Assembly (NCBI GenBank): GCA_045534235.1
Contig: JAZSJI010000058.1
Span: forward strand, 1-9,087
DNA length: 9,087 bases
Direction: 5' to 3'
DNA from: Flemingiibacterium sp045534235
Lineage (GTDB): Bacteria; Bacillota; Clostridia; Oscillospirales; CAG-272
Shown here piece by piece: positions 1 through 6,450 of the stretch (its first letter is position 1; each line of letters starts with the position of its first letter). A model generated the notes under the pieces. It did no database searches. It was not told the origin of the DNA and saw only the letters and a program-made list of their open reading frames with translations. The position numbers were made by a program, and so were the translations under genes.

Positions 1-180
1 CGGCGTAGCCAAGAGGAGAAGAGGGTTCAAAAGGGGGAGGAGGAGCTGTTGGCGCAGCGCTCTCGCTTGCGCCTCGCGGAGGTCGGCGAAGCCGTCCTGC
101 AGGAGATCAGTTCCTCCTCCCCCTTTTCGTTCTCCCCGCGAGCCGCGCTCGCGGTCGTTCCCCGAGCCGCAGAGCGGCGA
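1..180. repeat. GC-rich hairpin-dense intergenic repeat, left edge cut by window
   Basis: No credible gene is seen here. The region is built from inverted repeats. A perfect 16-bp pair (29-44 with 112-127, aaaagggggaggagga and its complement) encloses a smaller stem (51-56 with 68-73, ggcgca/tgcgcc). To the right follow ccgcgag/ctcgcgg (136-142 with 148-154) and gccgc/gcggc (166-170 with 174-178). The word gaggtcgg (79-86) recurs at 6258-6265 and 8273-8280, each time just after a hairpin arm, so this is probably a relative of those two elements. It lacks their ctcaaacgccg word, so membership in the same family is inference. The left boundary may lie outside the window. Confidence 0.6.
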
Positions 181-230
181 GGCCTAACGTTCGCTTACCG
201 CACAAAGAAAAGAAAGGAAACCCTCATACT

Positions 231-413
231 ATGGAAAAGAGATTTGAAGTTATCTACACCGAAGGCTTCTTCGGCACAAGCGAGGTCATCGTCGACCGAG
301 CAACCGGCGTGTGCTATCTCTGGCACCACGACGGTCACGCAGGCGGTCTGACTCCCCTGCTCGACTCCGAAGGCAAACCTGTCATCGACAAGGATCTCAT
401 AACAAAAGAATAA
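231..413 (+). CDS. Small DUF6440-like protein (60 aa)
   Basis: This is a short soluble protein with no membrane segment or signal peptide. The order of elements matches what I recall of the DUF6440 family: KRFEVIYTEGFFG at the start, then a beta-strand-like VIVDRATGVCYLW stretch, then GGLTPLLDSEGKPV near the C terminus. The molecular function of that family is not known to me. An AAGGA at 214-218 lies 12 bases before the ATG, which is a rather distant ribosome site. The repeat at 1-180 sits immediately upstream and no clear promoter is visible, so transcription may start in or beyond that repeat. The gene ends at a bidirectional terminator shared with the converging PDZ gene. A longer overlapping frame starting at 49 is not credible. 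The family call is from memory of the sequence pattern. Confidence 0.82.
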   Translation: MEKRFEVIYTEGFFGTSEVIVDRATGVCYLWHHDGHAGGLTPLLDSEGKPVIDKDLITKE

Positions 414-418
414 GAAAA

Positions 419-443
419 ACCGCAGAGGTAAACCCTCTGCGGT
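419..443. terminator. Bidirectional terminator between convergent genes
   Basis: A 10-bp perfect stem (419-428 with 434-443, accgcagagg/cctctgcggt) has a 5-base loop. It carries a T run on the plus strand (445-450) and an A run on its left (415-419), which is the T run for minus-strand transcripts. It lies 5 bases after the DUF6440-like stop and 15 bases beyond the PDZ gene stop, so it can end both. Confidence 0.9.
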
Positions 444-458
444 GATTTTTTATATTCG

Positions 459-1058
459 TCAGTCGAAGCTTGCGTAAAGCTTAACGTACTCATTACTGCG
501 AAAAACAGTCAAGCAAACCGTCTTGCCCCTGCTGCCGCTTATAAGTCTGCCAAGCTGATCGGAATCGGTAATCTCAACACCGTCAAGCTCGACTACAATG
601 TCGCCCTGAATAACGCCTGCATCGTAAAGCGAGCCGTATTCGGAAAGCTCGTGCACCATAACGCCCATCGGAACGCGGTATCGCTCGGACTGCTCCTTGG
701 TGACGTTTTCGACCGCCGCCAGATTGCGTATAACGGAGATATTATCCGTATTCTTGGCAAAGATAACTCCGCTGTTGTTTGACGCTTCAGCATCAGCCGA
801 GATAGCACCAACCGACGAGCCGCGATAGTAAAGCGAGTGATTGTCGCTGACCAGATGAAACATCAGAACGCCGCAAAGTATGCCGAACGTTCCAAGGAAA
901 AGGCAGGTCGCCGTACCTATAGCGAGGCGTGTAAAAATGCGCGCGGAGCGCGTCTGCGGCGTTTCATAGGAAAGCCGTCCTCCGGCTCCGCCGTAAGAGG
1001 CACCGCCCTTATTATATTCTTCAGTTTTCTTTCGGATATCGTCCGTATTACCGAGCAT
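459..1058 (-). CDS. Membrane-anchored PDZ-domain protein without a protease domain
   Basis: This 199-aa protein has a polar N-terminal segment with Gly/Ser-rich patches (about 1-40), presumably cytoplasmic. One hydrophobic transmembrane helix follows (about 45-70), then a low-complexity linker (71-120), then a C-terminal PDZ-like domain (about 126-198). The PDZ features are GVMVHELSEYGSLYDAGV, the QGDIVVELDGVEI core and a final strand VCLTVFRSNEYVKL. The layout resembles an HtrA/DegP-type anchor plus PDZ, but there is no room for a trypsin-like domain and no His-Asp-Ser triad, so it is not a protease by itself. An adaptor or substrate-binding role outside the membrane is inference. The start is well supported: GGAGG (1063-1067 on the plus strand) lies 4 bases before the ATG. 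Two candidate promoters lie upstream. It appears to be transcribed alone. Confidence 0.85.
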   Translation of the reverse strand: MLGNTDDIRKKTEEYNKGGASYGGAGGRLSYETPQTRSARIFTRLAIGTATCLFLGTFGILCGVLMFHLVSDNHSLYYRGSSVGAISADAEASNNSGVIFAKNTDNISVIRNLAAVENVTKEQSERYRVPMGVMVHELSEYGSLYDAGVIQGDIVVELDGVEITDSDQLGRLISGSRGKTVCLTVFRSNEYVKLYASFD

Positions 1059-1103
1059 AAAACCTCCGCTTACTGTGGTGCTATCGCAGTATTTACTAAC
1101 ACA

Positions 1104-1112
1104 ATTATAGCA
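1104..1112 (-). promoter_or_regulatory. Extended -10 promoter for the PDZ gene
   Basis: Read on the minus strand, the sequence is TGCTATAAT, a perfect -10 hexamer (1104-1109) with the TGn extension (1110-1112). No good -35 is seen at 16-18 bp. It lies about 45 bp upstream of the PDZ start codon. Confidence 0.6.
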
Positions 1113-1159
1113 GACAAATGTGAATAAAGTTCGACCTTTTTATGCACAACAGTGAATGG

Positions 1160-1189
1160 ATTATAAAAATTTGACAATGTATATGTTAA
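1160..1189 (-). promoter_or_regulatory. Second, upstream promoter candidate for the PDZ gene
   Basis: On the minus strand TTAACA (1184-1189) is followed by an 18-bp spacer and TATAAT (1160-1165). This would give the PDZ gene a roughly 95-base leader containing the extended -10 promoter at 1104-1112. Confidence 0.5.
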
Positions 1190-1218
1190 AAAATTTTCGT
1201 TTGCTCTAAAAGCATATA

Positions 1219-1246
1219 CAAAAAAGCTCCGCCAAGTGGCGGAGCT
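1219..1246 (-). terminator. Rho-independent terminator of the NhaC-type gene
   Basis: A 9-bp perfect stem (agctccgcc 1225-1233 with ggcggagct 1238-1246) has a 4-base loop. It is followed on the minus strand by a T run (plus-strand A run 1220-1225). It starts 15 bases past the antiporter stop codon and separates that gene from the PDZ gene promoter. Confidence 0.9.
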
Positions 1247-1261
1247 ATTAATATTGCCGGT

Positions 1262-3061
1262 TTATTTTGCTTTCTTCTTGGTGAGTGCCTTCGCAGCTAC
1301 AACAAGACCGACGGTAATAACCGTAGCAACTATAAGACCTATCCAACCGTTCTGCGTAATACCGCCTACGAGATATGCTACAAACGAGCAGACCGCTATA
1401 GAAACGGCATACGGGAGCTGCGTGGAAACGTGGTTAATGTGGTCACACTGTGCACCCGCGCTCGACATAATGGTGGTGTCGGAGATAGGCGAGCAGTGGT
1501 CACCGCAGACAGCACCTGCGAGGCAGGCGGATATACCAACGAAGTAAAGCGAGCTTGTCGGAACGAAGATAGTAGTTACGATAGGGAGAAGAATACCCAT
1601 CGTACCCCACGACGTGCCGGTCGCAAACGCGAGCAGGCAAGCTACTACGAATACAACTGCGGGAAGGAACAGCGAGAGTGCCTCGGGGAAGCCCTTCATC
1701 AGCGTATCGATATAAACGTCTGCGCCAAGCATACCCGTGATATTCTTGAGCGCGGTCGCAAACGTAAGAATGGTGATAGCGGGAACCATCGCGGTAAAGC
1801 CCTTCGGAATGCAAGCCATTGCGTCCTTGAAGGAAACAACGCGGCGGCATACGAGATAAATTATCGTAAGCACGAGCGCGATAAGAGCACCCCACGGCAA
1901 GCCTACAGTCGCATCGGTGTCAGCAAACGCGGTTATAAAGTCAACGCCGGAGAGGATACCGCCAACGTAAACGAGCGCGAATACGCACGCGCCGATAAGT
2001 GCGAGTATCGGAAGAACGAGGTCGATAACCCTTCCCTTTTCGTTTACCTCAAGCTCCTCGCTTGCCTTGTTGGTGGACACGCCGGTTGTAGAGAGATCGC
2101 CCTTTTCGATAGCGTTTATTTCGTACTTTCTCATAGGTCCAAAGTCAACCTTGAGAACGATCATAAGCACTACGAATACGATCATCATAAGCGAATAGTA
2201 GTTAAACGGAATAGCGCGAATGAAAAGCTCAAGTCCGCTGTAGCCTGCGGTCTCGGGATCAACGTAGGACGAAACTGCCGCCGCCCACGAGGAGATAGGT
2301 GCTATCATACAGATAGGCGCTGCGGTTGCGTCGATGATGAACGCGAGCTTTGTGCGAGATATCTTATGGGTATCAGCTATAGGTTGCATTACCGAGCCGA
2401 CGGTAAGGCAGTTAAAGTAGTCGTCGATAAAGATGAGCACGCCAAGCACGAACGACGCAAGCTGTGCGCCAACGCGCGACTTGATGTGAGCCTTCGCCCA
2501 TTTACCGAATGCCGCTGCGGCACCGGTCTTGTTGATAAGAGCAACGATAATTCCGAGTATTACGAGGAACAGGAAAATACCCGCCGTATCGGAAACAGCG
2601 GCGATCAGACCGCCCTCAACGATAGTGTCAACTGTATCAAGCGGACTGAAATTAGCCGCAAGCAGGGCACCCGAGAGTATACCGATAAACAGTGAGGAAT
2701 ACACCTCTTTGGTTATGAGCGCGAGTACAATAGCGATAATAGGCGGAACAAGCGCCCAGAAGGTTGCATAAAAGCCGTTGCTGTTTTCCTCCTGATACAA
2801 ATTGTCGACCTCGTCGCCGGTTGCCATAATGATTTCGGCGTCGACTATAATCGCGCCGTCCTCCGTCTTTTCTCCTACGTCAGCTTCAGCAGCGCCGGCA
2901 TATTCACCGTCTGCATCAGCCTCGGTAGTTGCGGCGTACACGGTATCGTCTGTTACACCCGTTTCGTCACCCTCGGCACACACACCTAGCGCGAAAACGG
3001 ACATAGCAAGAAGCACCGCTACAACCAGCATCATAAGACGCTTTGTTGTTGAAAGCTTCAT
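1262..3061 (-). CDS. NhaC-family Na+/H+ antiporter with signal-peptide-like, acidic N-terminal extension
   Basis: This 599-aa polytopic membrane protein belongs to the NhaC antiporter family (PF03553 type). Members exchange Na+ for H+ or move organic substrates, and the substrate here is unknown. Family signatures visible are FIDDYFNCLTVG (211-222, with the Asp pair 213-214), ATGTSWGTMG (480-489) and GDHCSPISDTTIMSS (520-534) followed by CDHINHV (539-545). About a dozen hydrophobic helices lie between residues 97 and 592. The N terminus is odd: residues 1-29 look like a signal peptide (MKLSTTKR, then a hydrophobic stretch, then VCA), and residues 30-96 hold about 20 Asp/Glu but only one Lys. 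I chose the start at 3061 because GGAGG (3070-3074) precedes it by 8 bases. The alternative Met at 3103 lies upstream of the predicted transcription start near 3087. The gene is monocistronic. Confidence 0.92.
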   Translation of the reverse strand: MKLSTTKRLMMLVVAVLLAMSVFALGVCAEGDETGVTDDTVYAATTEADADGEYAGAAEADVGEKTEDGAIIVDAEIIMATGDEVDNLYQEENSNGFYATFWALVPPIIAIVLALITKEVYSSLFIGILSGALLAANFSPLDTVDTIVEGGLIAAVSDTAGIFLFLVILGIIVALINKTGAAAAFGKWAKAHIKSRVGAQLASFVLGVLIFIDDYFNCLTVGSVMQPIADTHKISRTKLAFIIDATAAPICMIAPISSWAAAVSSYVDPETAGYSGLELFIRAIPFNYYSLMMIVFVVLMIVLKVDFGPMRKYEINAIEKGDLSTTGVSTNKASEELEVNEKGRVIDLVLPILALIGACVFALVYVGGILSGVDFITAFADTDATVGLPWGALIALVLTIIYLVCRRVVSFKDAMACIPKGFTAMVPAITILTFATALKNITGMLGADVYIDTLMKGFPEALSLFLPAVVFVVACLLAFATGTSWGTMGILLPIVTTIFVPTSSLYFVGISACLAGAVCGDHCSPISDTTIMSSAGAQCDHINHVSTQLPYAVSIAVCSFVAYLVGGITQNGWIGLIVATVITVGLVVAAKALTKKKAK

Positions 3062-3080
3062 AGTAAAGTCCTCCATAAAT

Positions 3081-3094
3081 TTTAGTTGACTAAA
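3081..3094. promoter_or_regulatory. Operator-like dyad at the NhaC gene start site
   Basis: Tttagt (3081-3086) and actaaa (3089-3094) form a perfect 6-bp inverted repeat with a 2-bp centre. It covers the predicted transcription start and touches the -10 hexamer of the NhaC-type gene, a position where a bound repressor would block transcription. No cognate regulator is known. Chance occurrence in AT-rich DNA is possible. Confidence 0.35.
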
Positions 3095-3122
3095 TTGTAC
3101 CATAATTTTTTACATATGTCAA
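3094..3122 (-). promoter_or_regulatory. Sigma-A promoter of the NhaC-type gene
   Basis: On the minus strand TTGACA (3117-3122) is followed by exactly 17 bp and then TACAAT (3094-3099), giving a transcription start near 3087. This leaves a leader of about 25 bases carrying GGAGG and supports the start codon at 3061. Confidence 0.85.
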
Positions 3123-3190
3123 TATAATGTGACAAAATTATGCAAAATCCGTTCATAATTTCACCCGTGACGCAAACGGCCTAAAATAAA

Positions 3191-3216
3191 GGAAGGAACG
3201 GCAAGCCGTTCCCCCT
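3191..3216 (-). terminator. Probable terminator of the yitT-like gene
   Basis: Ggaacggc (3195-3202) pairs with gccgttcc (3205-3212). Read on the minus strand the stem is followed by the T-rich ttcctttatttta. It starts about 14 bases past the yitT-like stop. The T tract is interrupted, so termination may be incomplete. The next gene has its own promoter. Confidence 0.65.
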
Positions 3217-3225
3217 CTTGTATAT

Positions 3226-4155
3226 TCATCTGAATGCCTCAAGCCAAAGCCCGATCTCATCTTCGCTGAAATGAAAATCCCCCTGCACTCTCACGCCTCC
3301 CGTAAAGTAGACGAACGACTCGGGATGGCTCTTCATCGAATTTATAAACTCGGGTATGTCAGCATTGTTCATCACCGTGATTACTGTGTAATTCTCTTCT
3401 CCGGAGTACATTCCCTCCGAGCGCATCACCGTAGCACCGTGTCTGTGCTTGTACAGTATTTCGTCGCGTATTTTTTCGGGTTCCTTGGTGACTATTCGAA
3501 CCTCTGTCGCAAAGCGTGCCCGATGTAGAATCGCCGCAATTACTCGCTCCGATACAAATATCTGTATAGCCGACAGCGCGATGCTCGTGAGATCACGGTA
3601 CACGAAATACGACATTCCGACGATCGTATATGCACACACGCTGATTACTCGCTCCACGTTAAAATGTGGCTTCCACTTGTGAACAAGGCCAGCAATTATG
3701 TCAACGCCGCCCGATGAATAACCGATTTTAAGCATTATACCCACGCAAATTCCGAGAAGTATCCCCGAAACAAGCGCCGATATCAAACGGTACCCAATAA
3801 GCTCGGTCGCGGAAAGCGTATCAGGTATGTAGATAAAAAAGTTTATTTTCTCAAGAATAATAACGCCGACACTGTCAAAGGCCGTAAACATAATCACGTA
3901 AAACGTGTATTTTTTGTTGAGGAAAATAATCGCGAGTATCAAAAGCGGAATATTGATAAATATTTTGAACCAGCCCATATTTATATCGGTTATCTCGTAA
4001 AGGATCGTGCACAGCCCGTCGATACCGCTTGAGGCAAAATCGCCCGGCACCACGAACGAATGCAGCGCAACAATAGAAAAAAGTGCTGCTATAACGGTGA
4101 GAATAACGCTTTTAGCTTCTTCTCTCACGCTCTTAATAAATCCGATATTCTTCAT
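3226..4155 (-). CDS. YitT-family membrane protein (DUF161/DUF2179)
   Basis: This 309-aa protein has about five or six hydrophobic helices in residues 15-210 and a C-terminal soluble domain of DUF2179 type (about 212-300). The pattern matches the YitT family: an early helix ending in HSFVVPGDFASSGIDGL (32-48), the KIGYSSGGVDIIAG motif (143-156), then FATEVRIVTKEPEKIRDEIL and a closing FTGGVRVQG. The biochemical function of YitT proteins is not established to my knowledge, though transport or ligand sensing has been suggested. I chose the start at 4155 because a longer frame from 4254 would begin upstream of the predicted transcription start (near 4183) and crosses the lysR promoter. GGAAAGG precedes the ATG by 12 bases, which is weak. 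The gene is divergent from lysR and probably under its control. Confidence 0.9.
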   Translation of the reverse strand: MKNIGFIKSVREEAKSVILTVIAALFSIVALHSFVVPGDFASSGIDGLCTILYEITDINMGWFKIFINIPLLILAIIFLNKKYTFYVIMFTAFDSVGVIILEKINFFIYIPDTLSATELIGYRLISALVSGILLGICVGIMLKIGYSSGGVDIIAGLVHKWKPHFNVERVISVCAYTIVGMSYFVYRDLTSIALSAIQIFVSERVIAAILHRARFATEVRIVTKEPEKIRDEILYKHRHGATVMRSEGMYSGEENYTVITVMNNADIPEFINSMKSHPESFVYFTGGVRVQGDFHFSEDEIGLWLEAFR

Positions 4156-4189
4156 AGTAAAACTGTACCTTTCCAAAAAGTTCCCTTTG

Positions 4190-4218
4190 ATTGTATCACA
4201 GTACTTGACATTTTGGAA
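4190..4218 (-). promoter_or_regulatory. Promoter of the yitT-like gene
   Basis: On the minus strand the extended -10 reads TGATACAAT (4190-4198). A poor -35, TTCCAA (4213-4218), lies at 17 bp. The predicted start site is near 4183. A strong -10 with a weak -35 is typical of promoters needing an activator. The -35 lies inside the spacer of the opposing lysR promoter. Confidence 0.65.
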
Positions 4219-4233
4219 GATATGATATATAAT
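4205..4233 (+). promoter_or_regulatory. Perfect consensus promoter of lysR
   Basis: TTGACA (4205-4210), an exact 17-bp spacer and TATAAT (4228-4233) match both sigma-A consensus hexamers perfectly. Transcription should start near 4240, about 46 bases before the lysR start codon. Confidence 0.9.
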
Positions 4234-4236
4234 AAC

Positions 4237-4257
4237 CATATGAAAAAAATTCATATG
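4237..4257. promoter_or_regulatory. Candidate LysR-type binding site (T-N11-A dyad)
   Basis: Catatgaa (4237-4244) and ttcatatg (4250-4257) form a perfect 8-bp inverted repeat with a 5-A centre. It contains T4241-N11-A4253, the known shape of LysR-family sites. Its centre is about 64 bp upstream of the predicted yitT-like start site, the classical activation position. It is about 7 bp past the predicted lysR start site, where binding would repress lysR. The regulatory role is inference. Confidence 0.65.
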
Positions 4258-4285
4258 TGAAATAAATTATATAGTAGGTGACGGT

Positions 4286-5134
4286 ATGGACGCTTCGAAA
4301 ATACGTGCAATTTTAAGCGCGGTAAAATACAAAAGCCTCTCAAAAGCCGCCGAGGAGCTTTCGTACACTCCGTCGGCTATGTCACACATCGCCGATTCGC
4401 TTGAAAAGGAGCTCGGAGTAAAGATTTTAGAACGATCTCCGCTCGGCGTTGAATTCACCGCAGAGGGCGAACAGATCGCGCCGAAGCTCTACGCGCTGCT
4501 CGCAGCCGAGGACGAGCTTCTCCGCACTGCGCACGCCATTTCCGAATCTAAAAGCAATCACCTGCGCATAGGCACATTTTCGAGTATATCGCAAAATATG
4601 CTGCCCGAGATACTGCGCGGTTTCAGGGAGCTTCACCCTGACATAAGTGTTTCGATCGCCGTTGAGGACAGCCTGCACGACTGGACTCAACGCGGACTTG
4701 CCGATGTAATATTCACCGACAACATTACTCACGGAGAAAACATATGGGTTCCGATAAAGGAGGACCCATTCGTTGCCATAGTTCCCTCTCATATGGCAAA
4801 GGGAAAGCGTTCGATCACACGCGAGGAGCTTTATGGCTACACATACATATCTATAAATGATTACGCACTCACCGCCTATTTTGATATGAGTAAATTCACC
4901 AAGATAATCCCGTTTGAATCGGTTGATAACGTATCTGTGCTCTATATGATACAAGAGGGGCTGGGTGTATCCGTTCTTCCATCTCTTATGCTCTCGCAGC
5001 GTATAAAAGGAGTCAGCACTCTCAAATTAAAGCCATCCATAAGCCGCACGCTCGGATTTGCATATTCAAAGGATCAGGCGCTCTCGTACGCCGCCAAAAC
5101 ATTCGTAAATTACCTAAAACGCACAAACAGCTGA
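4286..5134 (+). CDS. LysR-family transcriptional regulator
   Basis: This 282-aa DNA-binding regulator has an N-terminal winged helix-turn-helix in residues 1-60 (ILSAVKYKSLSKAAEELSYTPSAMSHIADSLEKELGVKILER, the typical LysR helices). A linker helix follows (about 62-88), then an effector-binding periplasmic-binding-protein-like domain starting at LRIGTFSSISQNMLPEIL (about 93-110) and running to the end, including FESVDNVSVLYMIQEGLGVSVLPSLM. The length is slightly below the usual 290-310. AGGTG (4276-4280) precedes the ATG by 5 bases. The effector cannot be told. The divergent yitT-like gene and the dyad at 4237-4257 make yitT the likely target, and lysR itself is probably autoregulated. The ior operon shares only a terminator with it, so a link to aromatic amino acid breakdown is unproven. 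Confidence 0.93.
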   Translation: MDASKIRAILSAVKYKSLSKAAEELSYTPSAMSHIADSLEKELGVKILERSPLGVEFTAEGEQIAPKLYALLAAEDELLRTAHAISESKSNHLRIGTFSSISQNMLPEILRGFRELHPDISVSIAVEDSLHDWTQRGLADVIFTDNITHGENIWVPIKEDPFVAIVPSHMAKGKRSITREELYGYTYISINDYALTAYFDMSKFTKIIPFESVDNVSVLYMIQEGLGVSVLPSLMLSQRIKGVSTLKLKPSISRTLGFAYSKDQALSYAAKTFVNYLKRTNS

Positions 5135-5135
5135 T

Positions 5136-5169
5136 AAAAAAAGCCACAGAGAATTACGCTCTGTGGCTT
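5136..5169. terminator. Terminator shared by lysR (+) and the ior operon (-)
   Basis: Aagccacagag (5141-5151) pairs perfectly with ctctgtggctt (5159-5169). The minus strand has a 7-base T run after the stem (plus-strand A run 5136-5142), so it is strong for the ior operon. On the plus strand the tail atcttattt is weaker, yet the hairpin lies only 6 bases past the lysR stop. Confidence 0.88.
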
Positions 5170-5176
5170 ATCTTAT

Positions 5177-5590
5177 TTACGCGTCAAGTCCTTCAAAGCC
5201 GTGCTCGGTGAGGATCTTCACCGCCGCACTTTCAGCCTCGATACGCATTACGACGTACGCCTCGTTGTCGCTCTTTGCGATGAACGCGTACATATACTCA
5301 ATTGCGATATCGTTTGCCGAAAGAAGCTCAAGCACCTCTGCAAGTCCGCCGGGACGGTTGTGTATGCAAGCGGTGATAACGCTCGTTATCGACACCGTAA
5401 GTCCCTCCGCCTTGAGAACACGCTCAACCTCAACCGGATCGTCAACGATGATACGGAGTATTCCGAAGTGCGTGGTATCCGCAACGGAAAGCGCGCGGAT
5501 ATTGATGTTGTTCTTTGCGATGATCTTGGTTATCTCGGCAAGTCTGCCGGGCTTGTTTTCAACGAAAATGGAGATCTGCTTGATAATCAT
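5177..5590 (-). CDS. Tandem ACT-domain amino-acid-binding protein
   Basis: This 137-aa protein consists of two ACT domains. The first (about 3-66) has the signature ISIFVENKPGRLAEITKIIAKNNINIRALS. The second (about 70-135) has ACIHNRPGGLAEVLELLSANDIAIEYMYAF. The KPGRL and RPGGL loops are where ACT dimers usually bind an amino acid. No catalytic domain is attached, so it should be a small sensor or allosteric partner. Such proteins are often found beside iorAB in Clostridia and archaea, so the ligand may be an aromatic amino acid or its oxoacid (inference). I chose the start at 5590 because TAGGAGG with GGAGG at 5597-5601 lies 6 bases upstream. A longer frame from 5629 would run into iorB. It is the last gene of the operon, 16 bases after iorB. 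Confidence 0.93.
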   Translation of the reverse strand: MIIKQISIFVENKPGRLAEITKIIAKNNINIRALSVADTTHFGILRIIVDDPVEVERVLKAEGLTVSITSVITACIHNRPGGLAEVLELLSANDIAIEYMYAFIAKSDNEAYVVMRIEAESAAVKILTEHGFEGLDA

Positions 5591-5606
5591 TGTATGCCTC
5601 CTATGT

Positions 5607-6182
5607 TTACGCCGAGTGGCTCGCGCCAAGGTCGAACGCCTTCAGGTTAAGCTCGAGAAATTTCTCGGGCACGGACATTTTTACAGCCTCACGAAGCGTT
5701 GCATCGTCGATACCGAGGGCGTGTGCCGCCATACCGATAAGAGCGACGTTAACAGCCTTTTCGCTGCCTGCCTCGCGTGCGATAGCAAGTGCATCCGCTG
5801 CGATGACCTTCGCACCGGTAGCCTGCATTTTTTTGACGAGATCGGTGGGATACTCTGCCGCACCCGTAACAACGGGCATGGGGTTTATCTCTTGTGTGTT
5901 GGTGATAACAACGCCGTCCTTCTTTAAATAAGGAAGCCATCTTGCCGCCTCAAGAAGCTCGAAGGACATAATAACGTCCGCCTCGCCCTTGCAGATAACG
6001 GGAGAAGCAACGCTTTCGCCGTACTTAACGTAAGTAACGACCGAGCCACCGCGCTGACTCATACCGTGAACCTCGGAGACCTTTACGTCATAATTTTGAA
6101 GCAATACGGCGTTGCCGAGGATACGGCTTGCGAGCAGGGAGCCCTGTCCGCCAACGCCAACTATCATTATATTTTTCGTCAT
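5607..6182 (-). CDS. iorB: Indolepyruvate:ferredoxin oxidoreductase, beta subunit
   Basis: This 191-aa cytoplasmic subunit is homologous to the gamma domain of pyruvate:ferredoxin oxidoreductases. With IorA it converts indolepyruvate and other aryl-pyruvates to aryl-acetyl-CoA, CO2 and reduced ferredoxin. Recognisable elements are MIVGVGGQGSLLASRILG (6-23), SEVHGMSQRGGSVVTYVKYG (36-55) and the ADVIMSFELLEAARWLPYL helix (68-86). The length is normal for the family. The start at 6182 matches the family N terminus. Its ribosome site is poor: the nearest purine-rich AAAGG lies about 14 bases upstream, perhaps because the preceding spacer is a repeat element rather than the usual tight iorA-iorB junction. 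The next gene, the ACT protein, follows 16 bases later. Confidence 0.95.
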   Translation of the reverse strand: MTKNIMIVGVGGQGSLLASRILGNAVLLQNYDVKVSEVHGMSQRGGSVVTYVKYGESVASPVICKGEADVIMSFELLEAARWLPYLKKDGVVITNTQEINPMPVVTGAAEYPTDLVKKMQATGAKVIAADALAIAREAGSEKAVNVALIGMAAHALGIDDATLREAVKMSVPEKFLELNLKAFDLGASHSA

Positions 6183-6235
6183 AAAATATGTACGACCTTT
6201 CGTTTTTATTTTGCGAGCCACACTCGCACTTTATA

Positions 6236-6450
6236 CTCGAAGGCGCATCGCGCCTTCGAGGTCGGGGAAAACCAGCTCTCAAACGCCGATCAGGTTTTCC
6301 CCGACACCCCTTTCCGCTCGGCTGCCTCGAATTCCATAATGTATGATACAGAAGCCGTGTAGCCGAGGCTGGAGGGGGTGGAGGGGGAGAGTGCATCGGC
6401 GTCTGAGAGCAACGCTCTCACCCTCCCGAGCGACCGCGTGCGGTCGCGAG
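6236..6450. repeat. Palindromic intergenic element between iorB and iorA
   Basis: This element fills most of the 286-bp iorA-iorB gap and is organised around a centre near 6342. Outer hairpins are ctcgaaggcgc/gcgccttcgag (6236-6246 with 6250-6260) and gcgaccgc/gcggtcgc (6430-6437 with 6440-6447). Next inward is gtcggggaaaacc/ggttttccccgac (6261-6273 with 6293-6305), whose loop holds ctcaaacgccgat (6278-6290). That word pairs over a distance with atcggcgtctgag (6395-6407, one mismatch). Inside lie ctcggct/agccgag (6317-6323 with 6361-6367) and the central tgtat-g-ataca (6340-6350). A further hairpin, tgagagc/gctctca, is at 6404-6420. It encodes no credible protein and shares words and layout with 8234-8521. 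Its origin as a mobile element is inference. Confidence 0.8.

Noticed and set aside
49..351. 100-codon plus-strand frame at the left edge
   Set aside because: It reads through hairpin repeat DNA and overlaps the DUF6440-like gene in another frame. The non-ATG start has no ribosome site.
1171..1176. TTGACA on the plus strand between the PDZ and NhaC-type genes
   Set aside because: No acceptable -10 lies 16-18 bp downstream and no plus-strand gene follows.
1430..2695. 421-codon open frame on the plus strand
   Set aside because: It lies entirely antisense to the well-supported NhaC-type gene. The product is highly charged and low in hydrophobic residues, with no domain, promoter or ribosome site.
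4156..4254. 33-codon N-terminal extension of the yitT-like gene
   Set aside because: It would start upstream of the predicted transcription start and cover the lysR promoter.
5163..5927. 254-codon plus-strand open frame over the ACT gene and iorB
   Set aside because: It is a shadow of two conserved minus-strand genes and begins inside their terminator hairpin.
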